Origin: GWE2-42-39 sp963668595
GTDB lineage: Bacteria > Bacteroidota > Bacteroidia > Bacteroidales > Prolixibacteraceae
Reading direction: 5' to 3'
Length of the DNA stretch: 64,000 nucleotides
Assembly: GCA_963668595.1 (NCBI GenBank)
Contig: OY764876.1
Coordinates: 186,001-250,000 of the forward strand
The notes below the pieces were generated by a model. It did not search any database. It was not told the origin of the DNA and saw only the letters and a program-made list of their open reading frames with translations. This document shows, in pieces, positions 9,693 to 18,233 of the stretch (the first letter of the stretch is position 1; each line of letters begins with the position of its first letter). Both the position numbers and the translations under genes were made by a program.

Positions 9693-11114
9693 ATGAGCAA
9701 ATTTTTTAGCCATGTAATAAAAACCGGGGCATATCTATGCTGTAGCATGTTTATTGTTTTGACTGCAAATGGCGATGAAGTCAGTGGCAAAAGTCGTCCG
9801 AATATTGTAATAATAAATATTGACGATATGGGATGGCTTGACGTGGGTTTCATGGGATCGAAATATTACGAAACACCGAATATCGATCGTCTTTCATCAC
9901 AGGGAATGGTTTTTACAAACGGTTATGCCGCAGCTGCCAATTGTGCTCCGAGCAGGGCTTGTTTGATGACCGGGGAATGGACTCCCCGTCATGGGATTTA
10001 TACGGTGGACAATTCGGATCGGGGGAAAAGTCGCGATCGGAAGCTAATACCAATACCCAATACGGTTACATTGGCCGATGATATTTTGACTATTCCTGAA
10101 GTGTTGAAAAAAAATGGATATACGACTTGTCATGCAGGGAAATGGCATCTTACCGACGATCCTTTAAAACGTGGTTTCGATGTTAACATTGGAGGCAGTC
10201 ATGCCGGAAATCCGGGAAGTTATTACCCTCCATACAAAAATGTTTCGTCGCTTCAAGCTCCTTCACCCGGATATTATCTGACAAATCTGGTAATGGACAA
10301 AACATTGGATTTTTTGAAAACAGTGGACAACAAACCATTTTTTCTTTATTATGCTCCGTATGCAGTGCATACACCTATTCAACCAGTAAAGGAATTACTT
10401 GGTAAATATGCGAACAAACCGGAATGGAATGGTCAGAAAAATGTGGAGTATGCAACAATGGTCGAAAATGTCGATCAACAAGTTGGTCGTTTAATCGATC
10501 AGTTGGAATGTAGAGGAATGATGGATAATACTTTTATCATTTTCACTTCAGATAACGGAGGCGTGTATAATATTACAAAACAATGGCCACTTCGTGCCGG
10601 GAAGGGTTCTGTCTATGAAGGCGGAATTCGGGAGCCTTTATTTTTTGTTTGGAAAGGGAAAATAAAAGGAGGTAGCCAAAGCGACATCCCGGTATCTAAT
10701 CTTGATTTCTTTCCAACAATTCTTCGGGTTGCCGAAATCAATTCTGTTGAAAGTAAAATTCTGGATGGAGAGAGCATTCTTCCAGTACTAACCGGAAGCG
10801 GAACAATGAAGGAAAGACCATTATTCTGGCATTTTCCAATTTATCTTGAAGGCGGAAATAAAGAATGTCAGGATACCATTTTCAGAACTCGTCCCGGATC
10901 GGCAGTTCGTCTGGGTGATTGGAAACTTATTCAGTATTTCGAAAATAACGATCTGGAGTTGTATAACTTAAAGGACGATATTGGTGAAAAAAATAATCAG
11001 GCCTCATCAAATACCGAGAAGACAAGAGAACTGCTCGATTTATTGATGAAATGGCGAAACGAAATTGGGGCTCCGGTTCCATTTCAATTGAATCCCAATT
11101 TTGAAAATAATTAA
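9693..11114 (+). CDS. Secreted type I formylglycine-dependent sulfatase (PUL A)
   Basis: This 473-residue enzyme should hydrolyse sulfate esters on sugars. The start at 9693 (ATG, MSKFFSHVIKTG) is preferred over a GTG three codons earlier. A signal sequence is followed by the metal-binding IVIINIDDMGW (about residue 38), and by NCAPSRACLMTGEWTPRHG, where the cysteine near residue 84 in C-x-P-S-R is the one converted to formylglycine by the anaerobic or aerobic maturase. GKWHL, VHTPIQP and IIFTSDNGG further support the fold. The C-terminal subdomain holds DWKLI and LYNLKDDIGE. The subfamily and the sulfated position are not clear from sequence alone. The maturase gene is not in the window. The next sulfatase starts 16 bases after its stop. 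Confidence 0.93.
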   Translation: MSKFFSHVIKTGAYLCCSMFIVLTANGDEVSGKSRPNIVIINIDDMGWLDVGFMGSKYYETPNIDRLSSQGMVFTNGYAAAANCAPSRACLMTGEWTPRHGIYTVDNSDRGKSRDRKLIPIPNTVTLADDILTIPEVLKKNGYTTCHAGKWHLTDDPLKRGFDVNIGGSHAGNPGSYYPPYKNVSSLQAPSPGYYLTNLVMDKTLDFLKTVDNKPFFLYYAPYAVHTPIQPVKELLGKYANKPEWNGQKNVEYATMVENVDQQVGRLIDQLECRGMMDNTFIIFTSDNGGVYNITKQWPLRAGKGSVYEGGIREPLFFVWKGKIKGGSQSDIPVSNLDFFPTILRVAEINSVESKILDGESILPVLTGSGTMKERPLFWHFPIYLEGGNKECQDTIFRTRPGSAVRLGDWKLIQYFENNDLELYNLKDDIGEKNNQASSNTEKTRELLDLLMKWRNEIGAPVPFQLNPNFENN

Positions 11115-11130
11115 ATGTAAACGAATAAAA

Positions 11131-12570
11131 ATGCTAAATAAAATTGTTTTACCACCGCTACTTCTATTGAGCACAGGCGTATTTTGTTCCGATTGTTCTT
11201 CTGTAAAACAAGAAGAGTTGAGTGCTAAAAAAACCAATATTATATACATTCTTGCCGATGATTTGGGCTATGGCGATTTAAGTTGTTATGGTCAGAAACG
11301 GTTTCAAACTCCAAATATCGACAGATTGGCCCGTGAGGGAATGTTATTTACTCAACATTATGCCGGTTGTTCGGTTTGTGCTCCTTCTCGTTCGTCGCTG
11401 ATGACCGGACAAACGACAGGGCATACTCCTATTCGCGGAAACAGAGAAGTGAATCCGGAGGGACAGTGGCCATTGCCAGCATCTTCTGTTACCATTGCTG
11501 AATTGTTGAAACAGTCGGGGTATGTTACCGGATGTTTTGGTAAGTGGGGGCTGGGAAATCCTGGCTCGGAGGGAGATCCAAACTATCAGGGTTTCGATGA
11601 GTTTTATGGCTATAATTGCCAGCTGTTAGCGCATAATTATTATCCATCTCATTTGTGGCACAATCAGCAAAAAGTGATTTTAGAAGCGAATTCAGGAGAT
11701 CAGTTTGGTCAATATGCTCCTGAACTAATTCATAAACAAGCTCTCGCCTTTTTGGAGAAAAACAAAAATAGATCGTTTTTCTTGTATTATCCGACTACTA
11801 TTCCGCATGCAGAATTACTGTTGCCCGAAGAAGAGTTAAACGAATTTAAAGGTAAATTTTTGCCTGAGAGAATTTTTAACGGGGCAGAGCCGGGTACCAA
11901 AAATTTTAGAAAAGGAGCATACGGAACTCAGCATGATTCTCATGCCGCTTTTGCCGCGATGGTTACTTTGTTGGATAAACAAGTTGGAGAACTAATGGCA
12001 AAACTTAAAGAACTTGGTTTGGACAAGAATACGATGATTCTTTTTAGTTCTGATAACGGACCTCATTTGGAAGGAGGGGCTGATCCGGATTATTTTGATA
12101 GTAATGGTCCGTTGCGCGGATATAAACGTGATTTATATGAAGGAGGGATCAGGGAACCATTAATTGCGTGGTATCCCGATAAAATACAGGCAGGATCGAA
12201 AACTGATTTGATTTCGGCATTTTGGGATGTGATGCCAACAGTTGCCGATTTGGCTGGAGTAAAAGTTCCGGAAAATATTGATGGTATTTCATTTTTGCCA
12301 ACTTTATTAGGCACGGCAGTACAGAATGAACACGAGTTTTTGTACTGGGAATTTCATGAAGGAGGAGGTCGGCAGGCAGTTCGAAAAGCGAACTGGAAAC
12401 TGGTCTGTCATCATGTTTCTGATCCGGCAAAGGCAACGACTGAATTATATAATTTGGAAACAGATCTGGGTGAAGAGAATAACGTAGCTAACCAATATCC
12501 TGAAATTGTACAGGAATTATTGAACTTAATGAATCAGGCGAATACACCATCAACAAGTTTCCCGTTTTAG
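11131..12570 (+). CDS. Second secreted formylglycine-dependent sulfatase (PUL A)
   Basis: This 479-residue protein is a full-length arylsulfatase-type enzyme. I chose the ATG at 11131 (MLNKIVLPPLLLLSTGVFCS, a signal peptide with possible lipoprotein cysteines but no clean lipobox) over a TTG at 11101 that overlaps the previous gene. Motifs: IIYILADDLGYGDL (metal site), SVCAPSRSSLMTGQ with the formylglycine cysteine near residue 83, FGKWGLG, IPHAEL, LFSSDNGPH and a C-terminal NWKLV/LYNLETDLGEENN. The block with TPIRGNRE after the active site resembles the group of arylsulfatase A/GALNS-like bacterial enzymes; exact specificity is inference. It is the last gene of PUL A and runs straight into a strong terminator whose sequence is repeated near 31200. 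Confidence 0.93.
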   Translation: MLNKIVLPPLLLLSTGVFCSDCSSVKQEELSAKKTNIIYILADDLGYGDLSCYGQKRFQTPNIDRLAREGMLFTQHYAGCSVCAPSRSSLMTGQTTGHTPIRGNREVNPEGQWPLPASSVTIAELLKQSGYVTGCFGKWGLGNPGSEGDPNYQGFDEFYGYNCQLLAHNYYPSHLWHNQQKVILEANSGDQFGQYAPELIHKQALAFLEKNKNRSFFLYYPTTIPHAELLLPEEELNEFKGKFLPERIFNGAEPGTKNFRKGAYGTQHDSHAAFAAMVTLLDKQVGELMAKLKELGLDKNTMILFSSDNGPHLEGGADPDYFDSNGPLRGYKRDLYEGGIREPLIAWYPDKIQAGSKTDLISAFWDVMPTVADLAGVKVPENIDGISFLPTLLGTAVQNEHEFLYWEFHEGGGRQAVRKANWKLVCHHVSDPAKATTELYNLETDLGEENNVANQYPEIVQELLNLMNQANTPSTSFPF

Positions 12571-12648
12571 AACAGAAAACATTGATTCGTCGGAATGCCG
12601 TAAAAATTTCAATTGATAAAAAAATGGGAATTTTTACGGCATTTTTTT
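12558..12648 (+). repeat. Copy 1 of an 88-91 bp terminator-bearing repeat
   Basis: From TTTCCCGTTTTAG at the end of the sulfatase gene through the T run at 12648 this stretch is nearly the same as 31196-31285, with a few substitutions and a short gap. Both copies end in the same hairpin and both lie in front of a PUL sigma gene. Confidence 0.85.
12597..12648 (+). terminator. Strong rho-independent terminator closing PUL A
   Basis: GCCGTAAAAATT (12597-12608) pairs perfectly with AATTTTTACGGC (12629-12640), followed by ATTTTTTT. A 12 bp stem with a 20-base loop. Confidence 0.8.
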
Positions 12649-12714
12649 GATTTTTATAGAAACATTACAATGTTGTATTTATAATTCTTTTCGATATTCT
12701 ATAAAAACGATCGC

Positions 12715-12722
12715 TATCTTCG
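12715..12722 (+). promoter_or_regulatory. Possible -7 box of the PUL B sigma gene
   Basis: TATCTTCG is one base from the Bacteroidota -7 consensus TAnnTTTG and lies about 105 bases ahead of the sigma gene, in a stretch with no gene after the terminator. A convincing TTTG -33 box is not seen, so this is tentative. Confidence 0.3.
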
Positions 12723-12828
12723 CAGCAAATAATTTCCGAAATACGTTGCCCCCAGATTTTTTTGACTAAAAATCGATAATTGTTTATTCTGAGTGGCAAG
12801 AATAGGGATTATTAAAATACATCAAGCT

Positions 12829-13422
12829 ATGATATTGGAGCAGGAGTTAGTAAAAACGATAAAAAATGGGAATAAGCATGGTTTTGAAATTCTTTTCCGC
12901 ACTTATTACAGCCGTTTGTGTGCTTATGCCTGTTCTTTTGTTTCACAAAACGATATTGCTGAGGATATTGTAGCTGAGGTTTTTTTACATTTCTGGGAAA
13001 AACGAGAAAGCCTTCCTGTGCCAGATGTTGTATCGGCTTACTTATTACAATCAGTGAAAAATGCGTGTCTTAATTATCTTTCCAGGGAGAAAAGCCGCAA
13101 ACAAACAATTTCCGAAAATGAACTGAAATATCTCGAGTTGAAAATGAGCTATCCTGTGTCTGATCGTTATCCTCTCGGCGATTTAATTGGGCAAGAGTTG
13201 GAAGAGAAGATTAAACAGGAAATTGACAAATTACCAGAACAATGCCGGGAGATCTTTTATCTCAGCCGTTTCGAAGAAATGTCGCACAAAGAAATTGCAT
13301 TGCAACTCGGTATTTCAGAAAATACAGTTAAAGTTCAAATTTACCGTGCGTTAGTGAAATTGAAAAAAGGCTTGGAACCTTATCTGCCAATTATTATTTT
13401 AAAATTTCCTGATTTTTTCTAA
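12829..13422 (+). CDS. ECF RNA polymerase sigma factor, FecI-like (PUL B)
   Basis: This 197-residue protein has sigma region 2 (FEILFRTYYSRLCAYACSF, then AEDIVAEVFLHFWEKRE) and region 4 (LPEQCREIFYLSRFEEMSHKEIA followed by LGISENTVKVQIYRAL). The ATG at 12829 (MILEQELVKTIKNG) is preferred over an in-frame GTG twelve codons upstream because paralogues begin at this point. It is followed 54 bases later by a FecR gene and should switch on PUL B when the SusC at 14635 is occupied. Sequence is clearly different from the PUL A and PUL C sigma factors, so the three systems may be insulated from each other. Confidence 0.93.
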   Translation: MILEQELVKTIKNGNKHGFEILFRTYYSRLCAYACSFVSQNDIAEDIVAEVFLHFWEKRESLPVPDVVSAYLLQSVKNACLNYLSREKSRKQTISENELKYLELKMSYPVSDRYPLGDLIGQELEEKIKQEIDKLPEQCREIFYLSRFEEMSHKEIALQLGISENTVKVQIYRALVKLKKGLEPYLPIIILKFPDFF

Positions 13423-13476
13423 TCGGGTGTAATACCTCGCTCATTTTTTTGTGTCGTTTGAATAGAAATCAATACT

Positions 13477-14532
13477 ATGGCACAAGGGAATCATTTATCT
13501 GAAGAGGTTAAAATATCTATTATCAGTTATTTATCAGGACAACGGGAGCAATGTGATGCGCAATTGTTGAAAGAATGGTTGGGCGAGAGTGAAGCGAATC
13601 AGCATTTATTTTCTCAAATTGTTGAATTATGGGAAGTAAGTCAAATTAATAAACGAGAGAAAAATTTTGATGTTGATTCTGCCTGGCATCAGCTTGGCGA
13701 AAAACTGGATGCAGGGAATCGTAAGATTAAATATTTGCAGTATTGGCCTACGATTGGACGTTATGCTGCAGTATTAATTATTGCTGTTTTAATGGCTACT
13801 TTCGGTTACTATTGGGGACAAAGCCATATTCGATTCAATTTGGAGGATGCTGAACTTGTTGAATATACAGCCCCGTATGGGTCGAAAACAAATCTGAAAT
13901 TACTTGACGGGTCGAGAGTGTGGCTTAACGCCGGAACAACACTAGCTTATAACAGGAATTACGGCTTAAGTAACAGGAATCTGTTTTTGGACGGAGAGGC
14001 CTATTTCGAGGTAGAGAAGAATAAAAAACTACCATTTGTGGTCAAAGCGAAAAATATGACGGTTACTGCTTTAGGTACGCGGTTTAATGTAAAAGCTTAT
14101 AACGAAGAAAAAAAGATTGAAACAGATTTGTTGGAAGGTTCAGTTAACGTGCAGGTTAATGATGAGTCGAGCACTTATTCTGTTGTGTTGAAACCACAGG
14201 AGCGTGCTATTTTTAATTCCAATACGAATAAGTTGCTGGTGTCAAAGTCTCTTTGTGATATTTCCTGGTTTTCTTCAGAATGGGTAATTAAAAACACCTC
14301 ACTAGGCGAACTGGCCAGATTGTTAGAACGTCGCTATAATGTGCTTCTTAATTTTGATGATGAAAAGCTTAAAGCATTTGAATTTAAAGCAACGATTAAG
14401 GATGAAACCATAGAACAGGTTTTAACCGCAATTGCATTAACTGCTCCGATAAAATATAAAATCAGTAATAATCAGGTCACTATATCATGGGATAAAACAA
14501 AATCAGAACAATACCGCATACTGTTAAAATAG
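13477..14532 (+). CDS. FecR-family anti-sigma factor (PUL B)
   Basis: This 351-residue protein has the same layout as the other two anti-sigma factors here: cytoplasmic helical part to about residue 90, one membrane segment near 94-114, periplasmic FecR domain (about 130-235; LLDGSRVWLNAGTTLAYN, LFLDGEAYFEVE) and C-terminal DUF4974 domain (about 275-345; WVIKNTSLGELARLLERRYN). It should sequester the sigma factor encoded just upstream and be activated by the STN domain of the downstream SusC. The gene is closed by a good hairpin, so sigma/FecR and SusC/SusD are probably separate transcripts, as expected if the sigma factor drives susC. Confidence 0.94.
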   Translation: MAQGNHLSEEVKISIISYLSGQREQCDAQLLKEWLGESEANQHLFSQIVELWEVSQINKREKNFDVDSAWHQLGEKLDAGNRKIKYLQYWPTIGRYAAVLIIAVLMATFGYYWGQSHIRFNLEDAELVEYTAPYGSKTNLKLLDGSRVWLNAGTTLAYNRNYGLSNRNLFLDGEAYFEVEKNKKLPFVVKAKNMTVTALGTRFNVKAYNEEKKIETDLLEGSVNVQVNDESSTYSVVLKPQERAIFNSNTNKLLVSKSLCDISWFSSEWVIKNTSLGELARLLERRYNVLLNFDDEKLKAFEFKATIKDETIEQVLTAIALTAPIKYKISNNQVTISWDKTKSEQYRILLK

Positions 14533-14533
14533 A

Positions 14534-14561
14534 AAAGAGAGATCGTGCAGGATCTCTCTTT
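14534..14561 (+). terminator. Hairpin terminator between fecR and susC of PUL B
   Basis: AAAGAGAGATC (14534-14544) pairs perfectly with GATCTCTCTTT (14551-14561) around a 6-base loop and is followed by GTTTAAG. It likely closes the sigma/FecR transcript. Confidence 0.65.
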
Positions 14562-14634
14562 GTTTAAGTCGATTCTGTTACTGTCAAATTCGAGTTAGCC
14601 AGTAACAATTTATAAACCTTAACGATCCAAATTT

Positions 14635-17600
14635 ATGAAAAAAAAACGAGATGAGTGGCCGCATCCAATAGGGTGTGTGGCCCGAAAAATTATTCTGACT
14701 ATGAAACTAACATTTGTCTTGCTATTACTTAGTGTTCTTCAACTTACAGCTTCAGTGTATTCGCAAAATTCGAAACTATCGCTTGATTTACAGAACCGCA
14801 CGGTAAAAGAAGTTTTGCAAAAAATTGAGGAACAGAGCGAATTCCGCTTTTTCTACAATGAACAGTTTGTAGATCTGAATCGAAAAGTATCGGTAAGCAT
14901 AGAGAACAAGAAGGTTGAGTATGTTTTATCGCAAGTATTTGCAGGAACCAGAATTTCATACAAAATTATGGAAAACAATCTGGTGGTGATTACTCCTACA
15001 GATGGGCAACAACCAGCTTCAAAAATAAGAGGTAGAGTTACCGATACATCAGGAATAGAACTTCCGGGCGTAGCCGTAATGATAAAAGGAACAACAAATG
15101 GAACGGTGACCGGAGCTGATGGAACATACTCTTTTTCTGAAGTGCCGAAAGATGCCGTTTTGGTTTTCTCTTTTATGGGAATGAAAACGCAGGAAGTTCT
15201 AGTGGCAGGTCAACCACAAATTGATGTGAAACTAATTGAAGATGCAATTGGTATTGAGGAAGTTGTAGCAGTAGGTTATGGAGTGCAAAAGAAAGCAAAC
15301 CTTTCGGGTGCTGTGAATACTGTTGAGGCCAAAGAACTTCAGAGCCGGCCAATTACAAGTTTATCACAAGGACTACAGGGCGTTTCTCCTAACCTGAATA
15401 TCGACTTTATAAGTGGAGAACCTGGTCAAACTGCACAGCTGAATATTCGGGGAGTGACTTCGATCAATGGTGGTGATCCATTAATTTTGATTGATGGAGT
15501 TCCTTCCAGTTCATGGGAGTTAAATAGATTAACACCCGAAGATGTTTCTGATATTTCTGTGTTAAAAGACGCAGCTGCTGCTGCAATCTATGGAGCTCGT
15601 GCTGCTTTTGGAGTTGTATTGATTACTACAAAATCAGGAAGAAAGGAAGGAATTTATGCGTCGTATAATGGGAATTTAACTTGGTCGAAACCAAGTGTTT
15701 TGCCTGAAAAAGTCACTGATCCGTATGTTTATATGAGATTGCAGGAGATTTCAACGAATAATACTCCCTGGGATTATATCAATTATACCGATGAAATGTA
15801 TCAGTGGGCAAGAGAGAGATCGGACAACCCTGAAGGAACAGAGGGTGTTCGCTTAAATCCAGAGAAACCAACAGAGTGGCAATATATGGGAAACCGGGAT
15901 TGGACACAGTATTTTCTTTCCGATTATACGTTTTCGCAGAAACATAATATGCAAATTGATGGAAAGACAGATAAAACCAGTTATTATTTATCCGCAGCCT
16001 TCGATGATGAACGAGGCGCTCTGAAAATAGCTGAAGACTACTTTAGCCGTTATAACCTCCGAAGTAAGGTAAATTATAGCCCTTTTAGTTGGTTGACTGT
16101 TGGAAACAATACTTCATACTCAATGACAGAGAGGAGAAAACCTTCTAATTTGTCGATATGGACGTTGTATAATTTTGCTCCAACTTCGTATGATAAAAAC
16201 CCGGATGGAACTTGGGCCAACTCGGACGTGGGCTGGACTGCAGCCAACTTAAAAGAAGGAGGGAAGCATAGTGATAAGAACAATACACTTCAGACAACCT
16301 TTACCGCAGAGGCTAATTTATTTAACAAAACAATGAAGCTAAATGCTGATTATACAGCACGGCGAGGCGATCAGAACTATAATTGGAATACAACAAAATA
16401 CATGATAGGTTATGGACCTGAAGATGTTCGGGAAGTTGGCAATAATCGGGCATGGCGTAGAGCTGGTTTTGACACCTACAATGCATTTAATGTTTTTGCA
16501 ACATATGATAAGGTGTTTGCGGAGAGTCATCATGTTACAACATTAATCGGATTTAACCAGGAGAGCAGTCGTTGGGAGTCGTTTGATGGTGAGCGGGGTG
16601 ATGTTATTACAGGTTCGTTACCTAGTCTTTCGCTGGCAACAGGAGAACAGATCGTTAGTGAAAGCATTACAACTTGGGCTGTTCGGGGATATTTCTATCG
16701 TTTGGGTTATATTTTTAAAGATCGCTATATTTTTGAATTAAACGGTCGTTACGATGGTTCTTCCAGATTTCCTAAAGAAAAACGTTATGGCTTCTTTCCT
16801 TCTGCATCCGTTGCGTGGCGTCTTGATCAGGAGAAATTTTTTGATCCCATTAAACATGTAGTTAGCAATCTGAAATTCAGAGCATCATTCGGATCTTTAG
16901 GTAATCAAAATGTTTCGGCATATGGTTATATCCCATCAATGAGCGCTTATGAATTGGGTTATATTGTTGATGGAAAACGTCCTCAGTATATGTCTGTTCC
17001 TGCGTTGGTGTCTGACAATTATTCGTGGGAAACGGTTAAAACATTTAATGCGGGTTTTGATATCGGATTTTTTGATGACAAATTAAGTGGAGTGTTTGAT
17101 ATATATTGTCGTAATACTACCGGTATGCTCACCATGGGGAAGGCATTGCCTGCTGTTTTAGGTGCTTCGGTTCCGAACGAAAATGCTGCTGATTTGCAAA
17201 CAAACGGATGGGAACTTACTTTGTCGTATCGGGATAAATTTATGCTTGCAGGGAAACCGATGCATTTTGACACGCGATTCATCTTATCGGATAGCCGTGC
17301 ATGGATTACTAAATTTGATAATCCCAACTTAAATATGAGCCAATATTACAAAGGCTATGAATTTGGTGAAATGTGGGGGATGGAAAGTGATGGGTTATAT
17401 CAGTCAGAAGAAGAAATAGGAGCGATGGATATGACCAAAGTAATTCCCTGGGGGGCATTAAACGTAGTTCCCGGATGGCCAAAGTTTAAGGATTTGGATG
17501 GAAATGGAATTATTGAACGGGGAAACACTATCGATGATCCGAAGGATTTGAAAATAATTGGAAATACTTCTGCTCGTTTTCGTTATGGTTTAAACCTTAA

Positions 17601-18141
17601 TTTTGAATGGAATGGTTTCGATATAAAAGCATTCTTTCAGGGAATTGGGAAGCGAGATTATTATCCGAGGCATTATTTGTTCTGGGGTTTCTATCAGCAG
17701 CCATATGCCGGAGGATACAAACATTTGTTAGATTTTTATCGTGAAAATGATGATAGCGAGGCTCTTATAGCACAACATTCTAAAGCATACCTGGAAATGG
17801 GTTTGCATAAGGCGAATCATAATGCTGAATTTCCTGTATTACAATCTTGGTTAGCAGATGTTAATGTTGGAACAACCGGACTTGGACAACCTCAAACAGG
17901 TTGGCTTAAAAGCGCGGCTTATTTGAGACTGAAAAACCTGACTGTCGGATATACAATTCCGAAACATCTTACTCAAAGGATGAAAATTGATAGGATTCGC
18001 TTCTTCATTAGTGGCGAAAACCTGTACGAGTGGTCTGAGTTGCGTAAATATCTTGATCCGGAGGCAATTACTGATAATGGTTATGGTTATCAGTACCCAT
18101 TTATGCGTAAATACTCCGTTGGGGTAAATATTAATTTCTAA
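14635..18141 (+). CDS. SusC/RagA-family TonB-dependent transporter with STN domain (PUL B)
   Basis: This 1168-residue outer membrane transporter has a signal sequence (hydrophobic part about residues 23-42), an STN domain (about 47-116; KLSLDLQNRTVKEVLQKIEE), a carboxypeptidase-regulatory-like domain (about 128-205), the conserved GIEEVVAVGYGVQKK linker, a plug (about 215-325; LNIRGVTSINGGDPLILIDG, VLKDAAAAAIYGARAAFGVV) and a barrel ending in SVGVNINF. It has the same length as the PUL A paralogue but a different barrel, so a different substrate is likely. SusD follows within about 90 bases. The STN domain implies that substrate binding is reported to the FecR at 13477. Confidence 0.96.
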   Translation: MKKKRDEWPHPIGCVARKIILTMKLTFVLLLLSVLQLTASVYSQNSKLSLDLQNRTVKEVLQKIEEQSEFRFFYNEQFVDLNRKVSVSIENKKVEYVLSQVFAGTRISYKIMENNLVVITPTDGQQPASKIRGRVTDTSGIELPGVAVMIKGTTNGTVTGADGTYSFSEVPKDAVLVFSFMGMKTQEVLVAGQPQIDVKLIEDAIGIEEVVAVGYGVQKKANLSGAVNTVEAKELQSRPITSLSQGLQGVSPNLNIDFISGEPGQTAQLNIRGVTSINGGDPLILIDGVPSSSWELNRLTPEDVSDISVLKDAAAAAIYGARAAFGVVLITTKSGRKEGIYASYNGNLTWSKPSVLPEKVTDPYVYMRLQEISTNNTPWDYINYTDEMYQWARERSDNPEGTEGVRLNPEKPTEWQYMGNRDWTQYFLSDYTFSQKHNMQIDGKTDKTSYYLSAAFDDERGALKIAEDYFSRYNLRSKVNYSPFSWLTVGNNTSYSMTERRKPSNLSIWTLYNFAPTSYDKNPDGTWANSDVGWTAANLKEGGKHSDKNNTLQTTFTAEANLFNKTMKLNADYTARRGDQNYNWNTTKYMIGYGPEDVREVGNNRAWRRAGFDTYNAFNVFATYDKVFAESHHVTTLIGFNQESSRWESFDGERGDVITGSLPSLSLATGEQIVSESITTWAVRGYFYRLGYIFKDRYIFELNGRYDGSSRFPKEKRYGFFPSASVAWRLDQEKFFDPIKHVVSNLKFRASFGSLGNQNVSAYGYIPSMSAYELGYIVDGKRPQYMSVPALVSDNYSWETVKTFNAGFDIGFFDDKLSGVFDIYCRNTTGMLTMGKALPAVLGASVPNENAADLQTNGWELTLSYRDKFMLAGKPMHFDTRFILSDSRAWITKFDNPNLNMSQYYKGYEFGEMWGMESDGLYQSEEEIGAMDMTKVIPWGALNVVPGWPKFKDLDGNGIIERGNTIDDPKDLKIIGNTSARFRYGLNLNFEWNGFDIKAFFQGIGKRDYYPRHYLFWGFYQQPYAGGYKHLLDFYRENDDSEALIAQHSKAYLEMGLHKANHNAEFPVLQSWLADVNVGTTGLGQPQTGWLKSAAYLRLKNLTVGYTIPKHLTQRMKIDRIRFFISGENLYEWSELRKYLDPEAITDNGYGYQYPFMRKYSVGVNINF

Positions 18142-18233
18142 ATGGAGAAAACATGAACAGAAAGACTATTCAAACGGACAATATATGGAGATGCAAATCT
18201 TATGTGCTAACTAAAAAACAAACTAAAAAACAC